A stretch of 64,000 nucleotides of DNA from Didemnitutus sp047777955 (GCF_047777955.1 NZ_CP180537.1:2046001-2110000); one strand, 5' to 3'; positions 27,757 to 40,000 are shown, counted from the stretch's first letter. Program-made: numbers and translations. The notes: a model not told the origin generated them from the letters alone.

Positions 27757-30362
27757 ATGAAACGCGTGTTCCTGTGGATGGCGCTGCTGGCCGGTGCGGT
27801 GTATGGGGCGGGGGAGGGGCGCGAGCGCGTCTCCTTCAACGCCGGGTGGAAATTCTTCCGCGGCGACGATCCGGGCGCCGGCGAGTCGCTCGCCTACGAG
27901 CGGGTGAAGGCGTGGATGCTGCCGACCGGCGACCACCTCCTGAACTACCAGCCGCCGCGTCCGGCCGCGCTGCCGCCGCCCGCGGCTTGGTGGCTGAAAT
28001 TTCCGCGGCCGGACTTCGACGATACATCGTGGCGCTCGCTCGACTTGCCGCACGACTGGGGCATCGAGGGGCCGTTCGAGCAGGACCTCCCCGGCTCGAC
28101 CGGCAAGCTGCCCTGGGCGGGCACGGGCTGGTATCGAAAGAAATTCTCCCTCCCCGCCGCCGAGGCCGGGCGGCGCGTCTATCTCGAGTTCGACGGCGCG
28201 ATGTCCTACGCGCTGGTCTGGTGCAACGGCCAGCTCGCGGGCGGCTGGGCCTACGGCTACTCGTCCTGGCGCGTCGATCTCACGGCGCTGGTGAAACCCG
28301 GCGCGGAGAACGTCGTGGCGGTGCGCCTGAGCCCGCCGCGCGAGTCCTCGCGCTGGTATCCGGGCGCCGGCATCTATCGCAACGTCTGGCTGACGAAGAC
28401 CGCGGACGTCGCCGTCGCGCACTGGGGCGTGACCGTGACGACGCCCGAGGTGGTCGCCGATCACGCGCTGGTCAACGTCGGCGTCACGCTCGCCAACGCC
28501 GGCGGCGCCGAGGCCGCCGTGCAGGCGCGCGTGCGCCTTTTGCCGCCGACGCCGGCGGCCAGCCGGTCGGCGAACCGGTGGCCGTGTCCGAGCCGCAGGC
28601 GGCGAAGCTCGGCGCCGGCCGCGAGGCGCACGTCGCGCACACGTTGCGCGTGCCGGCGCCGCGCCTCTGGAGCCTGCGCGAGCGCAATCGCTACGTCGCC
28701 GAGACGCGCGTCGAGCGTGACGGTCGCACGATCGACGTCGTGCGCACCCCGTTCGGCATCCGCACGCTGGCGGTGAGCGCGACCGACGGCTTCCGGCTCA
28801 ACGGCGAGCGCGTGCCGATCCGCGGCGTCTGCCTGCATCACGACCTCGGCGCCCTCGGCGCGGCGATCAACACCCGCGCGCTCGAGCGGCAGCTGGAGAT
28901 CCTGCAGTCGTTCGGCTGCAATGCCATCCGCACCAGCCACAACCCGCCCGCGCCCGAGCTGCTCGAGCTGGCGGACCGCCTGGGCTTCCTCGTCATGGTG
29001 GAACTTTCCGATGCCTGGCGCAGCGGCAAGAAGGCCGACGACTACAGCCGGCTTTTCGACGACTGGCACGAGCGCGACCTCCGCGCGATGCTGCGGCGCG
29101 ACCGCAATCACCCGAGCGTCATCCAGTGGAGCATCGGCAACGAACTGCCCGAACTCGGCGACGCCGAGGGCTGGAAGCTCGCCGCACACCTCGCCGCCAT
29201 CGTGCGCGAGGAGGACCGCACGCGCGCGGTGGTCGTCGGCAGCGACAGGCCGCCGGCCGCCTACAACGGCTTCGAGACCGTCGTCGACGTCATCGGCTTC
29301 AACTACAAGCCGGCGGAATACGCCAAGCTCCACGCGCGCCATCCGCACGTGGCGATGATGGGCTCGGAGACCGCGTCGACCATCAGCTCGCGCGGCGAGT
29401 ATTTCTTCCCCGTGTCCGACAAGAAGTCGGACGGCGCGGCTAATTTCCACGTCAGCAGCTACGACCTCTACGCGCCGTGGTGGGCGTGGCCGCCGGACGT
29501 GGAGTGGAAGGCGCTCGACGAGAATCCCTACGTGCTCGGCGAGTTCGTCTGGACCGGCTTCGACTACCTCGGCGAGCCGACGCCCTTCGACAGCGATGCG
29601 ACGAACCTGCTCAACTTCGCGGATCCGGTCGCGCGCGAGAAGGCGGCCCGGGAGCTCGCCGCGCTGGGCAAGATCCGCGTGCCGTCGCGCAGCAGCTACT
29701 TCGGCATCGTCGATCTCGCGGGTTTCCCGAAGGACCGTTTCTACCTCTACCAGGCCCGCTGGCGGCCCGACCTGCCCATGGCGCACATCCTCCCGCACTG
29801 GAACTGGCCGGAGCGCGTCGGCGAGGTCACCCCGGTGCACGTCTACACCTCCGGCGACGAGGCCGAGCTGTTCCTCAACGGCCAGTCGCTCGGCCGCAAG
29901 CGGCGCGGGCCGCTCGAATACCGCTTCCGCTGGGACGACGTGAAGTATCAGCCCGGCGAGCTGAAGGTCGTGACCTACAAGAACGGGCAGCCCTGGGCGG
30001 AGGCGGTGCAGCGCACCACCGGCGCGCCGGCGGCGTTGCGCGTGACCGTCGATCGCGCGGAGCTGCGCGCGGACGGCACCGATCTGGCCTACGTGACCGT
30101 GGCGGTCGTCGACCGGGACGGGTTGGTCGTGCCGCGGTCGCATCCGCTCGTGAAATTCTCCGTGGAGGGCGCGGCCGAACTGGTGGCGACCGACAACGGC
30201 GATCCGACCGACCAGCGCGTCTTCGCCAGCGCCGAGCGGAACGCCTTCAACGGCCTCGCGCTCGCGATCGTGCGCCCGAGGGCGGGCGCCGGTGGCGCGA
30301 TCACGCTGCGCGCCGAGGCCGACGGTCTCGCGAGCGGCGAAGTGCGATTCTCGGCCCGCTAA
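27757..30362 (+). CDS. GH2 beta-galactosidase-like enzyme, secreted, with one frame break
   Basis: A signal peptide (MKRVFLWMALLAGAVYGAGE) is followed by a GH2 sugar-binding domain (LDLPHDWGIEGPFEQDLP, GWYRKKF), an Ig-like domain, a TIM barrel and two C-terminal sandwich domains, the first DUF4982-like. The acid/base Glu lies in QWSIGNELPELG and the nucleophile Glu in MMGSETAST. The frame changes at the tttt run 28538-28541; one more T gives RLFAADAGGQPVG and 868 codons. Family activities include beta-galactosidase, beta-glucuronidase and beta-mannosidase, and the sequence alone does not settle which. It is convergent with the TIR operon, with only 45 bases before the TIR remnant. Confidence 0.85.
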
Positions 30363-30407
30363 GCTGTCCGAGACTCGGTGCCGCTGCGCGCCGCGCTCGT
30401 CCGCCAG

Positions 30408-30524
30408 CTAGCGGGTGGGTGGTCCGTCGATGCCGGCGGCGCGGAGGGCGTCGCAGATGCGCTTGGCGGCCTCGGCGTCCTGCGAGGCATAGGAGAGGAA
30501 AACGGCTTGGCCGGACGCGCTCAT
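30408..30524 (-). pseudogene. truncated fourth TIR-domain gene (remnant)
   Basis: ATG 30524 overlaps the stop of the TIR gene upstream by ATGA, exactly as the intact copies overlap each other. Residues 1-33 (QAVFLSYASQDAEAAKRICD and on to AAGI) match the TIR start of the three full copies. Similarity ends where they read EVWFDQNEL; here the frame runs into DGPPTR and a stop. Only beta-strand A and helix A remain, so it cannot fold as a TIR domain. It marks the broken edge of a tandem array. Confidence 0.75.
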
Positions 30525-33500
30525 TTCAGTTGGTCGTCGGCGAGGCCCATCTTGCGGAGAAATTGCGCCCAGCGCGGATCGGAGGTGACGGAGCGGTAGG
30601 AGGCGTTGGTCTTCACCCAGGCGATCGCGGCGTCGCGCGACTCGTAGCCGCGCTCGAGCCACTTGAAGGCGTCGTCGACCTTGCCCGCGATCGCGCAGAG
30701 GTTGGCGAGGTAGCCGGACATGGAATCGCCGTATTTCGTGCTGATCTCCTGCAATGTCTTGTCGCCGGCCGGGGTGTTGCCCGAAACGAACTGGATCGTC
30801 GCGAGCGCGACGAGGCGGTAGCGCTCGTTGGGCTCGAGCCGAGCCTGCTCCATGGCCTCGTCATACCGGCCAACCAGCGCGAGTGCGCGGGCGAGGTGCG
30901 AGTGGTATTCGTCTCCCGTGGGCGCGAGCGCGACCGCGCGCCGGTAGGATTCGACCGCCAGCGCCGGGCGGCCGGACCAGAGGAAGATGGCCCCTTGCGA
31001 CCAGTGGGCCCGCGGGTTGAGCGGGTCGCGCGCGGCGGCCTGGGTCGCCAGCGTCTCGGCGTCGGCGGTGAAGCCGACATTGAGGAAGCAGATTGCCGCG
31101 TCGCTCATGACGGTGACGTTCCCCGGTGCGCTCGCCAACGCGCGCCGGAAGGATGCGATGGCGCCGCGCCAATCGCGATCGTTGGTGCGTTGCACCCAGC
31201 CCATCGCGAGCCACCCGAACGGATGCTCCGGCTCGAGGTCGAGCGCGCGCCGCGCGGCAAGCCGGGCTTCGCGCATGGCGTCGGGAGTGGGCAGGCCGCC
31301 GAAGCGGCCGAGCTGGACGTAGCAGAGGGCCAGTTCCGCCCAGGCGTCGGCCAGCTTCGCGTCCTGCGCGAGGGCTTGCTGGTAAAACTGGATGGCCTGG
31401 CGCGCGCCTTCGTTCGTCTGCGCGGCAGCCGCATGGCGGGCCTGCAGGATCAGCGCATAAATCGCGGGGGCCGGCGCCGGCCGTTCCCGCGTCGTGGCCA
31501 GCTTCGCCCGCAGGTTCTGCGCAATCAGTCCGGCGATCTCGTCCTGGACGGCGAAGATGTCCTTGAGGTCGCGGGTGAAGGTGTCGCTCCAGACGTGGAA
31601 GCCGTCGGCGGCCTTGATGAGCTGGGCGGTGATGCGGACCTTGTCGCCGGCCTTGCGGACGCTGCCCTCGACGACGTAGGCGACGCCGAGCTGGCGGGCG
31701 ATCTCGGGGATCGGGACTTCCTTGCCCTTGAAAAAGAAGGCCGAGGTGCGTGCGGAAACCTTCAGGCCGGGCACCTGGGCGAGGACGTTGAGAAGCTCTT
31801 CGCTGATGCCGTCGGAGAAATACTCGTTGGCCTTGTCGTCGGAGAGATTGGCGAACGCCAGCACCGCGACGGACTTGTCATCGACAACGGGAGCCGCGGA
31901 GGCGGGCTCGCCCTCGCGGCCCTCCGCGGTGCAGTGCGCCTGCTCCTCGGCCAGCAGCTGCTCGAATTCGGGCTGGCCGCGCAGCTTGTCCCAATTCGGG
32001 TCCAGCGCGAGGAGGGCGGGGGTGATGAAGGAACTGAACCCGACCACCTCGCGCAGGTAGGGCACGGCCCGGGCCGCGTCGCCGCGGGCGGCGTAGTAGC
32101 GGGCGAGGTCGCGGGCGCGGGGTTTGGTGAGATCCTCCCGCCAGGCGGTTTCGATGGGGGCCATGATCCGCGCGGCTTCCTCATCCTCGCCCAGCCAGGC
32201 GAGGGTGGTCGCGAGTTTCGCCTGCTCGATCTCGGTGGAGCGATCGCGGAGCCGTTGGCGGAGGACCGTCTCGGCTGCGCGCCATTCCGTGCGCGCCAGC
32301 GCCTCCTTGCCGGCGATGCGATACGCGAGCGCCAGGCCCCAGGCGCGGGGACCGGCGACGGTGGTGTCCTCGAAATACGGCCGGGCGGTGAGCTTGGCCG
32401 CGGTGATCACGCGCTCGGGCTGCCGCTCGAGCAGCCCGCACCACATGACCATGAACACCGAGCGATCCTCGGTGCGGTCAGCCACGGACAGGAGATCGAG
32501 ACGGTCGAGCTCGGCCCGCATGCGCTTCACGTCGCCGTTGAGCGCGGCTTCCCAGTTGGCCTTGACCAGGATGGCCGAGGCGAACGGCTGGATCGCGATC
32601 GCTTCGTCGAGCTGCTGCATGGCCAGCTTCACATCCGCGGCCCGGAATCGGCGGGTGGTCATGCCAAAGCCCGCGAGGTGCTGCGCCAGCTCGTAGCGAC
32701 AGAGGACGTTCGTCGGGAACCGGCGGGCGGCGTCGGTCAGGACCGCGATGGTTTCCTCGTTCCGGTCGAGCGCGTTGAGCGCGCGTCCGAGGCAGAGGTA
32801 GCTGCGGTAGTTGTCCGGCGCCACCTGCACCGCGCGGCGGGCGATCTTCTCCGCCTCGACGGGGAGGCGCTGCTTCTCGAAGACGTTGGACAGGGCGTTG
32901 AGCGCGTCGGCGTCGCTCGGGTCGAGTCCGAGGGCGCGGTTGGCCTGGGCCTGCACCTCCTGGATGCGGGGGTCGCTGATGTCCCAGTTGCGCATCAGGT
33001 AGCAAGCCTTCGTCCACGCGAGCACGGCCTGCGCGCGGGCCGAACCGGGCTCGAGGTCGACGGCCTTTTGCGCGAGGGTCACGGCGCCGCCTAGATCCTC
33101 GCGGGTGAATCCGACCCGCTGCGTCACGGCATAGGCTTGGCGGGCCAGGCGCGCCGATTCCGAGAGGGGCGCGGCGTTCGCGGTGTTGTTCGGCGCCGGC
33201 GCGGGAGTGGCGGGTGCGTCCGGGCGCGCGGCTTCCTTCTCCTTCAGCACGAGAACGAGAGCCATCGTCACGCCGAAGATCGGGAGCGCCCACCACCCGC
33301 GCGCCGGACGGCGGCGCGGGTGGGCGGCCGCTTCGCGGCGGATCGGGATCGGCTCCGTCGGTGCGACCGCTTCGTCGCTCAGGAGTTTCTTCACCCGGGC
33401 GACGAACGCTGGCGTGGCCTCGCCGCCGGCGAGACGCGTCCATTGCACGGCCTTGAACTCCGCCGGCACCTTGGCGACGGCGTCCTTGGTGTCGTCGATC

Positions 33501-33805
33501 ACGACGGGCAGGAGGAAGGCCTTCTCGTCGGCCATGTCCTGCGTGCGCGCGGCGGCTTGTTTCCATTCGCGGCGGAAATAGCCCTCGAGGCGCGCCTGCG
33601 TGCTGGCGGAAATGACCGGTATGAACAGCGCGCAGCTGGCAATCTGGCCGCGGATCTTGGCGTCCCAGGCGTCGCCGCCGACCAGTTCGTTCTGGTCGAA
33701 CCACACCTCGACGCCCGCGGCGCGCAGCGCGTCGCACATGCGCTTCGCGGCCTCGGCGTCCTGCGAGGCGTAGGAAAGGAAGACGGCTTTGTCGTGGAGG
33801 CTCAT
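30521..33805 (-). CDS. TIR-TM-TPR protein with TolB-like domain (copy 3)
   Basis: The protein has 1094 residues. TIR domain 1-~135: strand A AVFLSYASQD, BB-loop WFDQNELVGGDAWD, and Glu80 in YFRREWKQAA at the place of the NADase catalytic Glu. One membrane helix lies at ~171-188 after a basic stretch, then TPR-like helices. A COG5616 TolB-like segment (~643-760; LAFANLSDDKANEYFSDGIS and VAYVVEGSVRKAGDKVRITA) and more TPRs run to the end. The TIR domain would be cytosolic and the TPR part probably on the other side of the membrane. It is third in an operon, coupled by ATGA to copy 2. Function is unknown; TIR domains may cleave NAD or act as scaffolds. Confidence 0.85.
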   Translation of the reverse strand: MSLHDKAVFLSYASQDAEAAKRMCDALRAAGVEVWFDQNELVGGDAWDAKIRGQIASCALFIPVISASTQARLEGYFRREWKQAAARTQDMADEKAFLLPVVIDDTKDAVAKVPAEFKAVQWTRLAGGEATPAFVARVKKLLSDEAVAPTEPIPIRREAAAHPRRRPARGWWALPIFGVTMALVLVLKEKEAARPDAPATPAPAPNNTANAAPLSESARLARQAYAVTQRVGFTREDLGGAVTLAQKAVDLEPGSARAQAVLAWTKACYLMRNWDISDPRIQEVQAQANRALGLDPSDADALNALSNVFEKQRLPVEAEKIARRAVQVAPDNYRSYLCLGRALNALDRNEETIAVLTDAARRFPTNVLCRYELAQHLAGFGMTTRRFRAADVKLAMQQLDEAIAIQPFASAILVKANWEAALNGDVKRMRAELDRLDLLSVADRTEDRSVFMVMWCGLLERQPERVITAAKLTARPYFEDTTVAGPRAWGLALAYRIAGKEALARTEWRAAETVLRQRLRDRSTEIEQAKLATTLAWLGEDEEAARIMAPIETAWREDLTKPRARDLARYYAARGDAARAVPYLREVVGFSSFITPALLALDPNWDKLRGQPEFEQLLAEEQAHCTAEGREGEPASAAPVVDDKSVAVLAFANLSDDKANEYFSDGISEELLNVLAQVPGLKVSARTSAFFFKGKEVPIPEIARQLGVAYVVEGSVRKAGDKVRITAQLIKAADGFHVWSDTFTRDLKDIFAVQDEIAGLIAQNLRAKLATTRERPAPAPAIYALILQARHAAAAQTNEGARQAIQFYQQALAQDAKLADAWAELALCYVQLGRFGGLPTPDAMREARLAARRALDLEPEHPFGWLAMGWVQRTNDRDWRGAIASFRRALASAPGNVTVMSDAAICFLNVGFTADAETLATQAAARDPLNPRAHWSQGAIFLWSGRPALAVESYRRAVALAPTGDEYHSHLARALALVGRYDEAMEQARLEPNERYRLVALATIQFVSGNTPAGDKTLQEISTKYGDSMSGYLANLCAIAGKVDDAFKWLERGYESRDAAIAWVKTNASYRSVTSDPRWAQFLRKMGLADDQLK
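31528..31876 (-). repeat. TolB-like cassette, copy in the 30521 gene
   Basis: About 348 bases almost identical to 34857-35204 in the neighbouring paralogue. The stretch 31528-31666 shows no difference by eye. The TPR regions on both sides have diverged far more. This suggests recent gene conversion or strong selection on this part. Confidence 0.8.
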
Positions 33806-36800
33806 GGGCGCGCAGGGCTCTCGGCGGGGTGAGAGAGGCGCCAGGCCCGGATGCGGGCGCGGGCTTCCGTCTGTCCGATCGTCGCGATGAACTTTCGGAA
33901 CGCCGGCTCCGCGTCGAGCCGGTCAAATCCGCTGACGAGAAAGATGCCCGGCGTGGTGCATGTTGCCGGGTCGAGTAGCGCGAGGGCTTCCTGGGTGCGA
34001 CCGAGGAGGACGAGCGGGTAGCTCTGGTGCCAGAAGGAGCCCTGCATCGCGGCCGGGAGAAGCGCTTCGGCCTCCGCGCGCAGGCCCGCCTTGAGGAACA
34101 CCTCGAATTGGAACGAAGGCGTGACCGCCTGCGACGCCGGAAGCTGGCGCGCCAGGGAGACGGCCTCGGCGGAACGGCCGAGATAGGCGAGCATCAAGGT
34201 CCGGTAGCAGACCGCCTGGAGGTTCGACGGCTGGAGGGAAATCGCACGCTCGAACATCGCCAAGGCTTGGGGGTAGCGCCCGGCCAGGAAGAGGAGGAAG
34301 CCATGGTTGTCGGCGATGCGCGACGACAGCGGATCGAGCTCCATCGCGCGGGCAATCTCCGCCAGCGCCTCGTCCATGCGCCCGTCGTAGCCCAGCAGCG
34401 CAGCCAGCCATTGGTGGGCCGAGGCGTAGTTCGGGTTCAGCGCGATCGCCTGGCGATAGGCCTGCTCCGCCTCGGCGAACTTCCAGCTGCTGAAGAGGAC
34501 ATTGCCCAGGGAGGCATGGGCTTCGGCCGAGCGCGGATCGAGCGCCAGCGCTTCGCGGATTTTCGCGAGCACGCGGGCGAACTCTGGCGGATCCGGGCGG
34601 GCAAACGTTCCGGTGACGCCGCGGTTGACCGCCTGGAAATACCAGACGTCCGCGAGGGCGGCGTGCGCGCGAGCGAAGCGCGGGGCGAGCGCCAGCGCCT
34701 GGCGCAGCAGCGTCTCGGCCCGCGTGAAGCCCTCTTCGTTGCGCAGGTTCCACGCTTGCCGGGCCTCCACGTAGAGCTCGAAGGCGTGCGGATCGACCGG
34801 GGCGGCCGGGGCAGCGCTGCCCTCGCCGAGCTTCAGGGAAAGCTGCGCGGCGACCAGTCCGGCGATCTCGTCCTGGACGGCGAAGATGTCCTTGAGGTCG
34901 CGGGTGAAGGTGTCGCTCCAGACGTGGAAGCCGTCGGCGGCCTTGATGAGCTGGGCGGTGATGCGGACCTTGTCGCCGGCCTTGCGGACGCTGCCTTCGA
35001 CGACGTAGGCGACGCCGAGCTGGCGGGCGATCTCGGGGATCGGCGTGTCCTTGCCCTTGAAGTGAAACGAGGAGGTGCGGGCCGTGACCTTCAGGCCGGG
35101 CACCTGGGCGAGGACGTTGAGGAGCTCTTCGCTGATGCCGTCGGAGAAATACTCGTTGGCCTTGTCGTCGGAGAGATTGGCGAAGGCCAGCACGGCGACG
35201 GAGTTCCGGTCCGTCGCCGTCAGCGTGGCGGGAACTGGGGGCGAAGATTCACGATACGGGGCGAATCGCGGATCGGCCCGCAGCGCGTCGAAACGCGGGT
35301 CGAGCAGGATGCGGGTCAGCGATCGCGACGGAAACGAGGCAAACACCTCGTCTAGTCGGCCGAGGCGTGCGTAGAGCAGGGCCAGCTCGAAGGACATCGG
35401 CGTGCCCGGCGTCGGGCGCTCGTTGACCAGCTGCAGGTAGGTGCGCAGGCACTCCTCGGCGGCCGCCTTTTCGCCGAGACAGGCGAGCAGGTAGCTCTTT
35501 TCATAAAGCCGTTCCGGCTTGTTGGGCGCCGTCGCGAGTCGTTTCTCGACGGTCCGCAGGGCCGCGCGCCATTCCGCCTCGGCCGCGGCCGGGCGGCCGC
35601 CGAGTTCGTAGGCGAGGCCGATCAGCATGCCCTTGGGGCCGTCGAACATGAAGTCGGAGTAATACTCGCGCGGAAGCACGCCCCAGGCCTTCAAGGCGCC
35701 TTCCGCGTCGCGCCGGTAGTAGGGGATGAGGCCGGAGACGTAGTTGGCGCGATCCTCCAGCAGACTGGATTGGGGAATCCGCGCGAGCGCGGCCTCCGCC
35801 GAGGCGAGATCGCCGCGACGGAAAATCTCCATCACCGCCTTCAGCACCAGGGAGGAGTTGAAGGGCCTCTGCGCCAGCGAGCGCTCCAGTGCGGCGAACG
35901 CCTCCTCGGAGCGGCCGCGCTGCCAGAGGTAGCGGGCGTTGTTGAAGAGCGCGAGCGGGTCTCCGCCCGGCAGCGCGGCGGCGCGCTCGTTTAGCGCGAG
36001 GCACTCGTCGAAGCGACCGTTGATCATGACCGTCACCGCAAGGAAACGCAGCGCGGCCTTGTCGTCGGGCCGCGCGGCGACGACCTCGCGGAGCAGCTTC
36101 TCGGTTTCGGCGCGATTGATGCCCAGGGTGTTCCAGGCGCCGGCCTGCGCCAGCTTGGCCTCGGGCGAGTTGGGCGCCAGGCGCATCGCCCGCTCGGCCG
36201 TGCTGCGGTTCTGCTCCCGCCGCTCCGGGCTGGTATCCCAGCCGCGATAGATGAACGCGGCATGGACCTGGGCGGCCATCGCCCACACCAAGCCGTCCGT
36301 GGCATCGAGCTTGAGCGCGCGTTGGGCGAAATCGTCGGCGAGGGCAAAGTCTTCGCGCGTGGCTTCGAGGGCCTGCACCAGTTCCAACGCGCGCCGCGCC
36401 TGCTCGCGCGCGGGCGACGATGCGCTGGCGGGAGCAGTCGCCTCCGGCGCAGCGGGCGGCGTCGATCTCGGCTCGCGCGCGGGCGAGCCTGACCAAAGCG
36501 ACCGCGTGGCGTAGGAGAGACCGGCGGCGATCCCGACGGCGGCCACCGCGTAGCCGATCCACGCGCGCTTCCGCTTGGGGGAGTCGCCGGTGCCGGTGCG
36601 GTGGTGGGGGATTTCTCGCCGGCCGACGGCAGCGCCTCGGCCTCGGCTTCCTCCAGCAGCCGGCGGACGCGCGCGCAAAAGGCGGGCGGCGTGTCGCCAC
36701 CCGCGAGCCGGGTCCACTGCACCGATTTGAACTCCGGCGGCACGAGCGCCTGGGCGTCGCGCGTATCGTCGATCACCACCGGGAGCAGGAACGGCGTGCC

Positions 36801-37082
36801 GTCGGCGATCATGTGGGTGCGCTGCGCGGCGAGCTTCCATTCGAGGCGAAAATAGCCTTCGCGCCGCGCCTGCGTGCTGGCGGAGATGACGGGCACGAAG
36901 AGCGCGCAGGCGGCGATCTGCTGGCGGATCTTGCTGTCCCAGGCGTCGCCGCCGACGAGCTCGTTCTGGTCGAACCAGACTTCAAAGCCGGCGGCGCGGA
37001 GCGCCTCGCAAAGGCGCTTCGCCGCCTCAACGTCCTGTGAGGCGTAGGAGAGAAAAACGGCGCGTGGAGCGGAGGCGGTCAC
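33802..37082 (-). CDS. TIR-TM-TPR protein with TolB-like domain (copy 2), with one frame break
   Basis: It starts at GTG 37082, overlapping the previous stop (GTGA). TIR ~1-135 has VWFDQNELVGGDAWDSK and Glu81 in YFRLEWKLAA. The frame breaks in a ggggg run at 36577-36581; one more base joins ATPP to KRKRAWIGYAVAAVGIAAGL, which is the membrane helix, and gives 1093 codons, nearly the same as copy 3. TPR-like helices, a TolB-like segment (~626-742) and further TPRs follow (EQAYRQAIALNPNYASAHQW). The stop overlaps the copy 3 start by ATGA. Function is unknown, as for its paralogues. Confidence 0.8.
34857..35204 (-). repeat. TolB-like cassette, copy in the 33802 gene
   Basis: Partner of 31528-31876. 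Differences cluster where the protein reads SSFHFKGKDTP here and SAFFFKGKEVP there. Copy 1 of the operon (37079-40216) lacks this cassette. Confidence 0.8.
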
Positions 37083-40000
37083 TTTTTCGGTTCCGGTTCG
37101 GCGAGGAGGGCTTGGATCTCGGGATCGTCGCGGAAGCGGGTGAGGCGCGGATCGAGAGCGAGCCGCTGACGGATCGTGGCGCGGCCGCCGGCAACCGAGC
37201 CGACGGCTTCGCGGATGAGCGCCAGCGCGGTGTCGCGTTCGCCCAGCAGCAGGTTGGCGGGAATCGCCTGGAACCACCACGTGCTGAGGGGGCCGACGGC
37301 AAAGGGGCGCGCCAAGGTCTCGTTGTAGGTCCGCAGCGCGGTGCGGGCCTCATCGGTCCGGCCGAGCGCGTGCTTGATCCAGGCCTCATCGAGGAAGGTC
37401 TGGCCGTCCTCCTGATTGATCGCGCGGGAGCGCTGGAGCGTCTCGAGGGCGGTCTCGTATTGGACGCGCGCGAGTTCCTTCTTGCCCGCCAGTTCGAGGA
37501 GCGCGGCGACGAGCAGCGCTTTCGGCCCGCGGTAATCGAAGTCGATCATCCAGGGTTCGGTGAGCGCATTCAGAGCTTCGAGTCCGTCGGTTGGCCGGCC
37601 GGTGAAGGCCGCGTAGAGAAAGTAGCCGAAGACCGTGCGCTCGATGCCGCGAACCCGCGCGGGCACCTGGTCGAGCACCGCTTTCATGCCGGGCAGGTCG
37701 CCGTGCAGTCCGAAACGCGCCCGCGCTTTCCAGACCATGGCATTGGCGATGGGAGCGAGCGCGAGCGTCTCGTCGGTGGTCTGCTCGAATTCGGCCCAGC
37801 GTCCGATGTCGCGGTAGTGGCGGGAGAGCTCGTAGCGGACCAGGGCGTCCTGGGGGAAGAGCTCGACGGTGCGCCGCGCCGACACGAGGGCCGCGCGCAG
37901 GCCTGCGTTTTCGTCCTCCAGATTTTTGTCGGAAAAAACGCTGCTGGCGGGCATGTGCAGGACCCACAGACAGTTGTCGCGGATGCGGTGAAAGCGCGGT
38001 TCCTGCGGGCACAGCTCGACGGCGCGCTGGGCGAGATCCAAGGCGTGCTGCTGCTCGACGCCGCGCGAGTAGAGGTGGATGGCGAGGGCAATGAGCGCCT
38101 CGGGCTCATCGGGGGCGAGTTGGAGGGCGCGCTCGGCGGTGCTCTTGGCCTTCTGGTAGCGCGCGGTGCTGCGGTCCCAGCCGCGCAGCAACCACATGCT
38201 GTGCACGCGCGCCATCGCGGTCGTGGCTTCCGCGTCAGTGGGGTTGCGGTCGAGCACGCGCTGGGCGATTTCCTCGGCGAGGCGAAAATCCTCCGGGATG
38301 ACGTCGACGCGGTCGAGCAGGGCGACGGCGCGCTTCAGCTCCGGATTCTGCGGCCAGTCGCGCGCCGGCGCGTGGGCGATGAGCAGTCGTTGAAAGCGCA
38401 CATCCGAACGCAGCTTGTCCCACAGCGGGTCGAGCTGCAGCAACGCGGTCGTGAGCGGCCAGCCGACGTTGCGCGTGGGATTGGCCTGCAACAGGCGCTC
38501 GAGCAAGGGGAGCGCCGCGTCGATGTCGCCCAGCGCCGCGTAGATCAGCACGGGTGAGTCGAACCACGGGCTCATGCCGTTGGCTTGAACCTCCTCGACG
38601 ATCTTGGCCTCGCGCCGCGCCTCCTCGGCGCGCCCGAGCCAGGCGAGGAGCTGCCCGCGCGCGTTGCGGAGACGCGTGTCGCGCGAACCGCCGCTCTTCA
38701 AGCGGGCATCGATGACGGCGAGCGCGTCCTCGCTGGCGATGGCGGCGGCGTTGGCGCGGCCGGCGAGCGCTTGCGCCCGGGCGACGAAGTAGGCTTTGGG
38801 GCCGAAATACCAGCTGTCCTGGATGAAGTCCGAAGCGAGGCGGCTGAGGGTTTTGAGCGATTCGTCCGGCGCGCGTTGGCACAGTTGGGCGTAGGCGGTC
38901 ACCCAGATGGTGCGCGGCTCGTTGCGGCTGTTGAGCGCGCTGCGTTGCAGCGTGGCCGCAGCGGCGTTCGCGTCGCCTTTCCATGTGAGCAACAGCATCG
39001 CGAGGCCGGCTTCGCTGTTGACGGAGGGCTCGGCGGCGATCGATTCGCGGATGGCGACGTCGGCCTTCTCGAAGCGCCCGTAATGGAAATTGAGCAGGAA
39101 CTGGAGGTAGCCGGTGAGTGCGGCCCGGTCGGGTGCGAGTTCGCGCTCGCGTTGGTAGAGTTTCTCCGCCTCATCCGGTTTTCCCGACTGGTCGTAGATC
39201 CACGCGAGACTGCCGATGGCGCCCGTGTGCTGCGGCGCGCGGGCGAGCAGGTCGACGAAAACCTTTTCCGCTGCCGCCGGATCGATGTCGCGCAAGGCGC
39301 GGCCGAGGGCGTAGCGGGCGTCGTTGGATTCGGGGGCGAGGCTCAGCGCGCGTTCGGCATGGCTGCGGGCGGCTTCGCGGCGTTGCGGGCTGTTGTCGAA
39401 GCCGCGGGTGCGAATCGAGGTGTTGAAGAGCGAGGAGATGATCCAGATCTCGGCGTCGTTCTGATCCAGTTCGAGGGCGCGTTTCAGCAGGCCTTCGGCG
39501 GCGGCGTAGTCGTCGAGGGACGAGTTGTATTTGTCGAGGCTGAGCGCGCGGGCTTTCTCGGCGAGCGTGCGTGCTTCGGATTTTGCCGGGGCCTGCGCGC
39601 GGGGCGTTTCAGTCCGCGGCTCGGCGCGGCGCGCGGCTTTCCAGAACGGACCGAGGGCGAAAAGCAGGCCGGTGAGGGCGCCGACAATCGGGAAAATCAT
39701 CCACCACTGCCAGCGCCGCGCGGGCTTCGCCCGTGACGGGGCGGTCAGCGGCGGGGCTGACGCCCGGGTGGTGGAGGCGGAGCCGGTGTGCAGCAGTTGG
39801 GCGATGCGGCGGCCGAGTTCGGCGGGTGTCTCGTCGAGGCGCAGGCGCGTCCATTGCACGTCGCGGAATTTCTCGGGCACGCGCGCGGTGGCGTCCGACA
39901 CGTCCCCGACGACGACGGGAAAGAGAAACGGCGCGTCGTCGGCCATGAGGTGCGAGCGATCGACCGCGAGTTTCCACTCGAGGCGGAAATAGCCTTCGAG

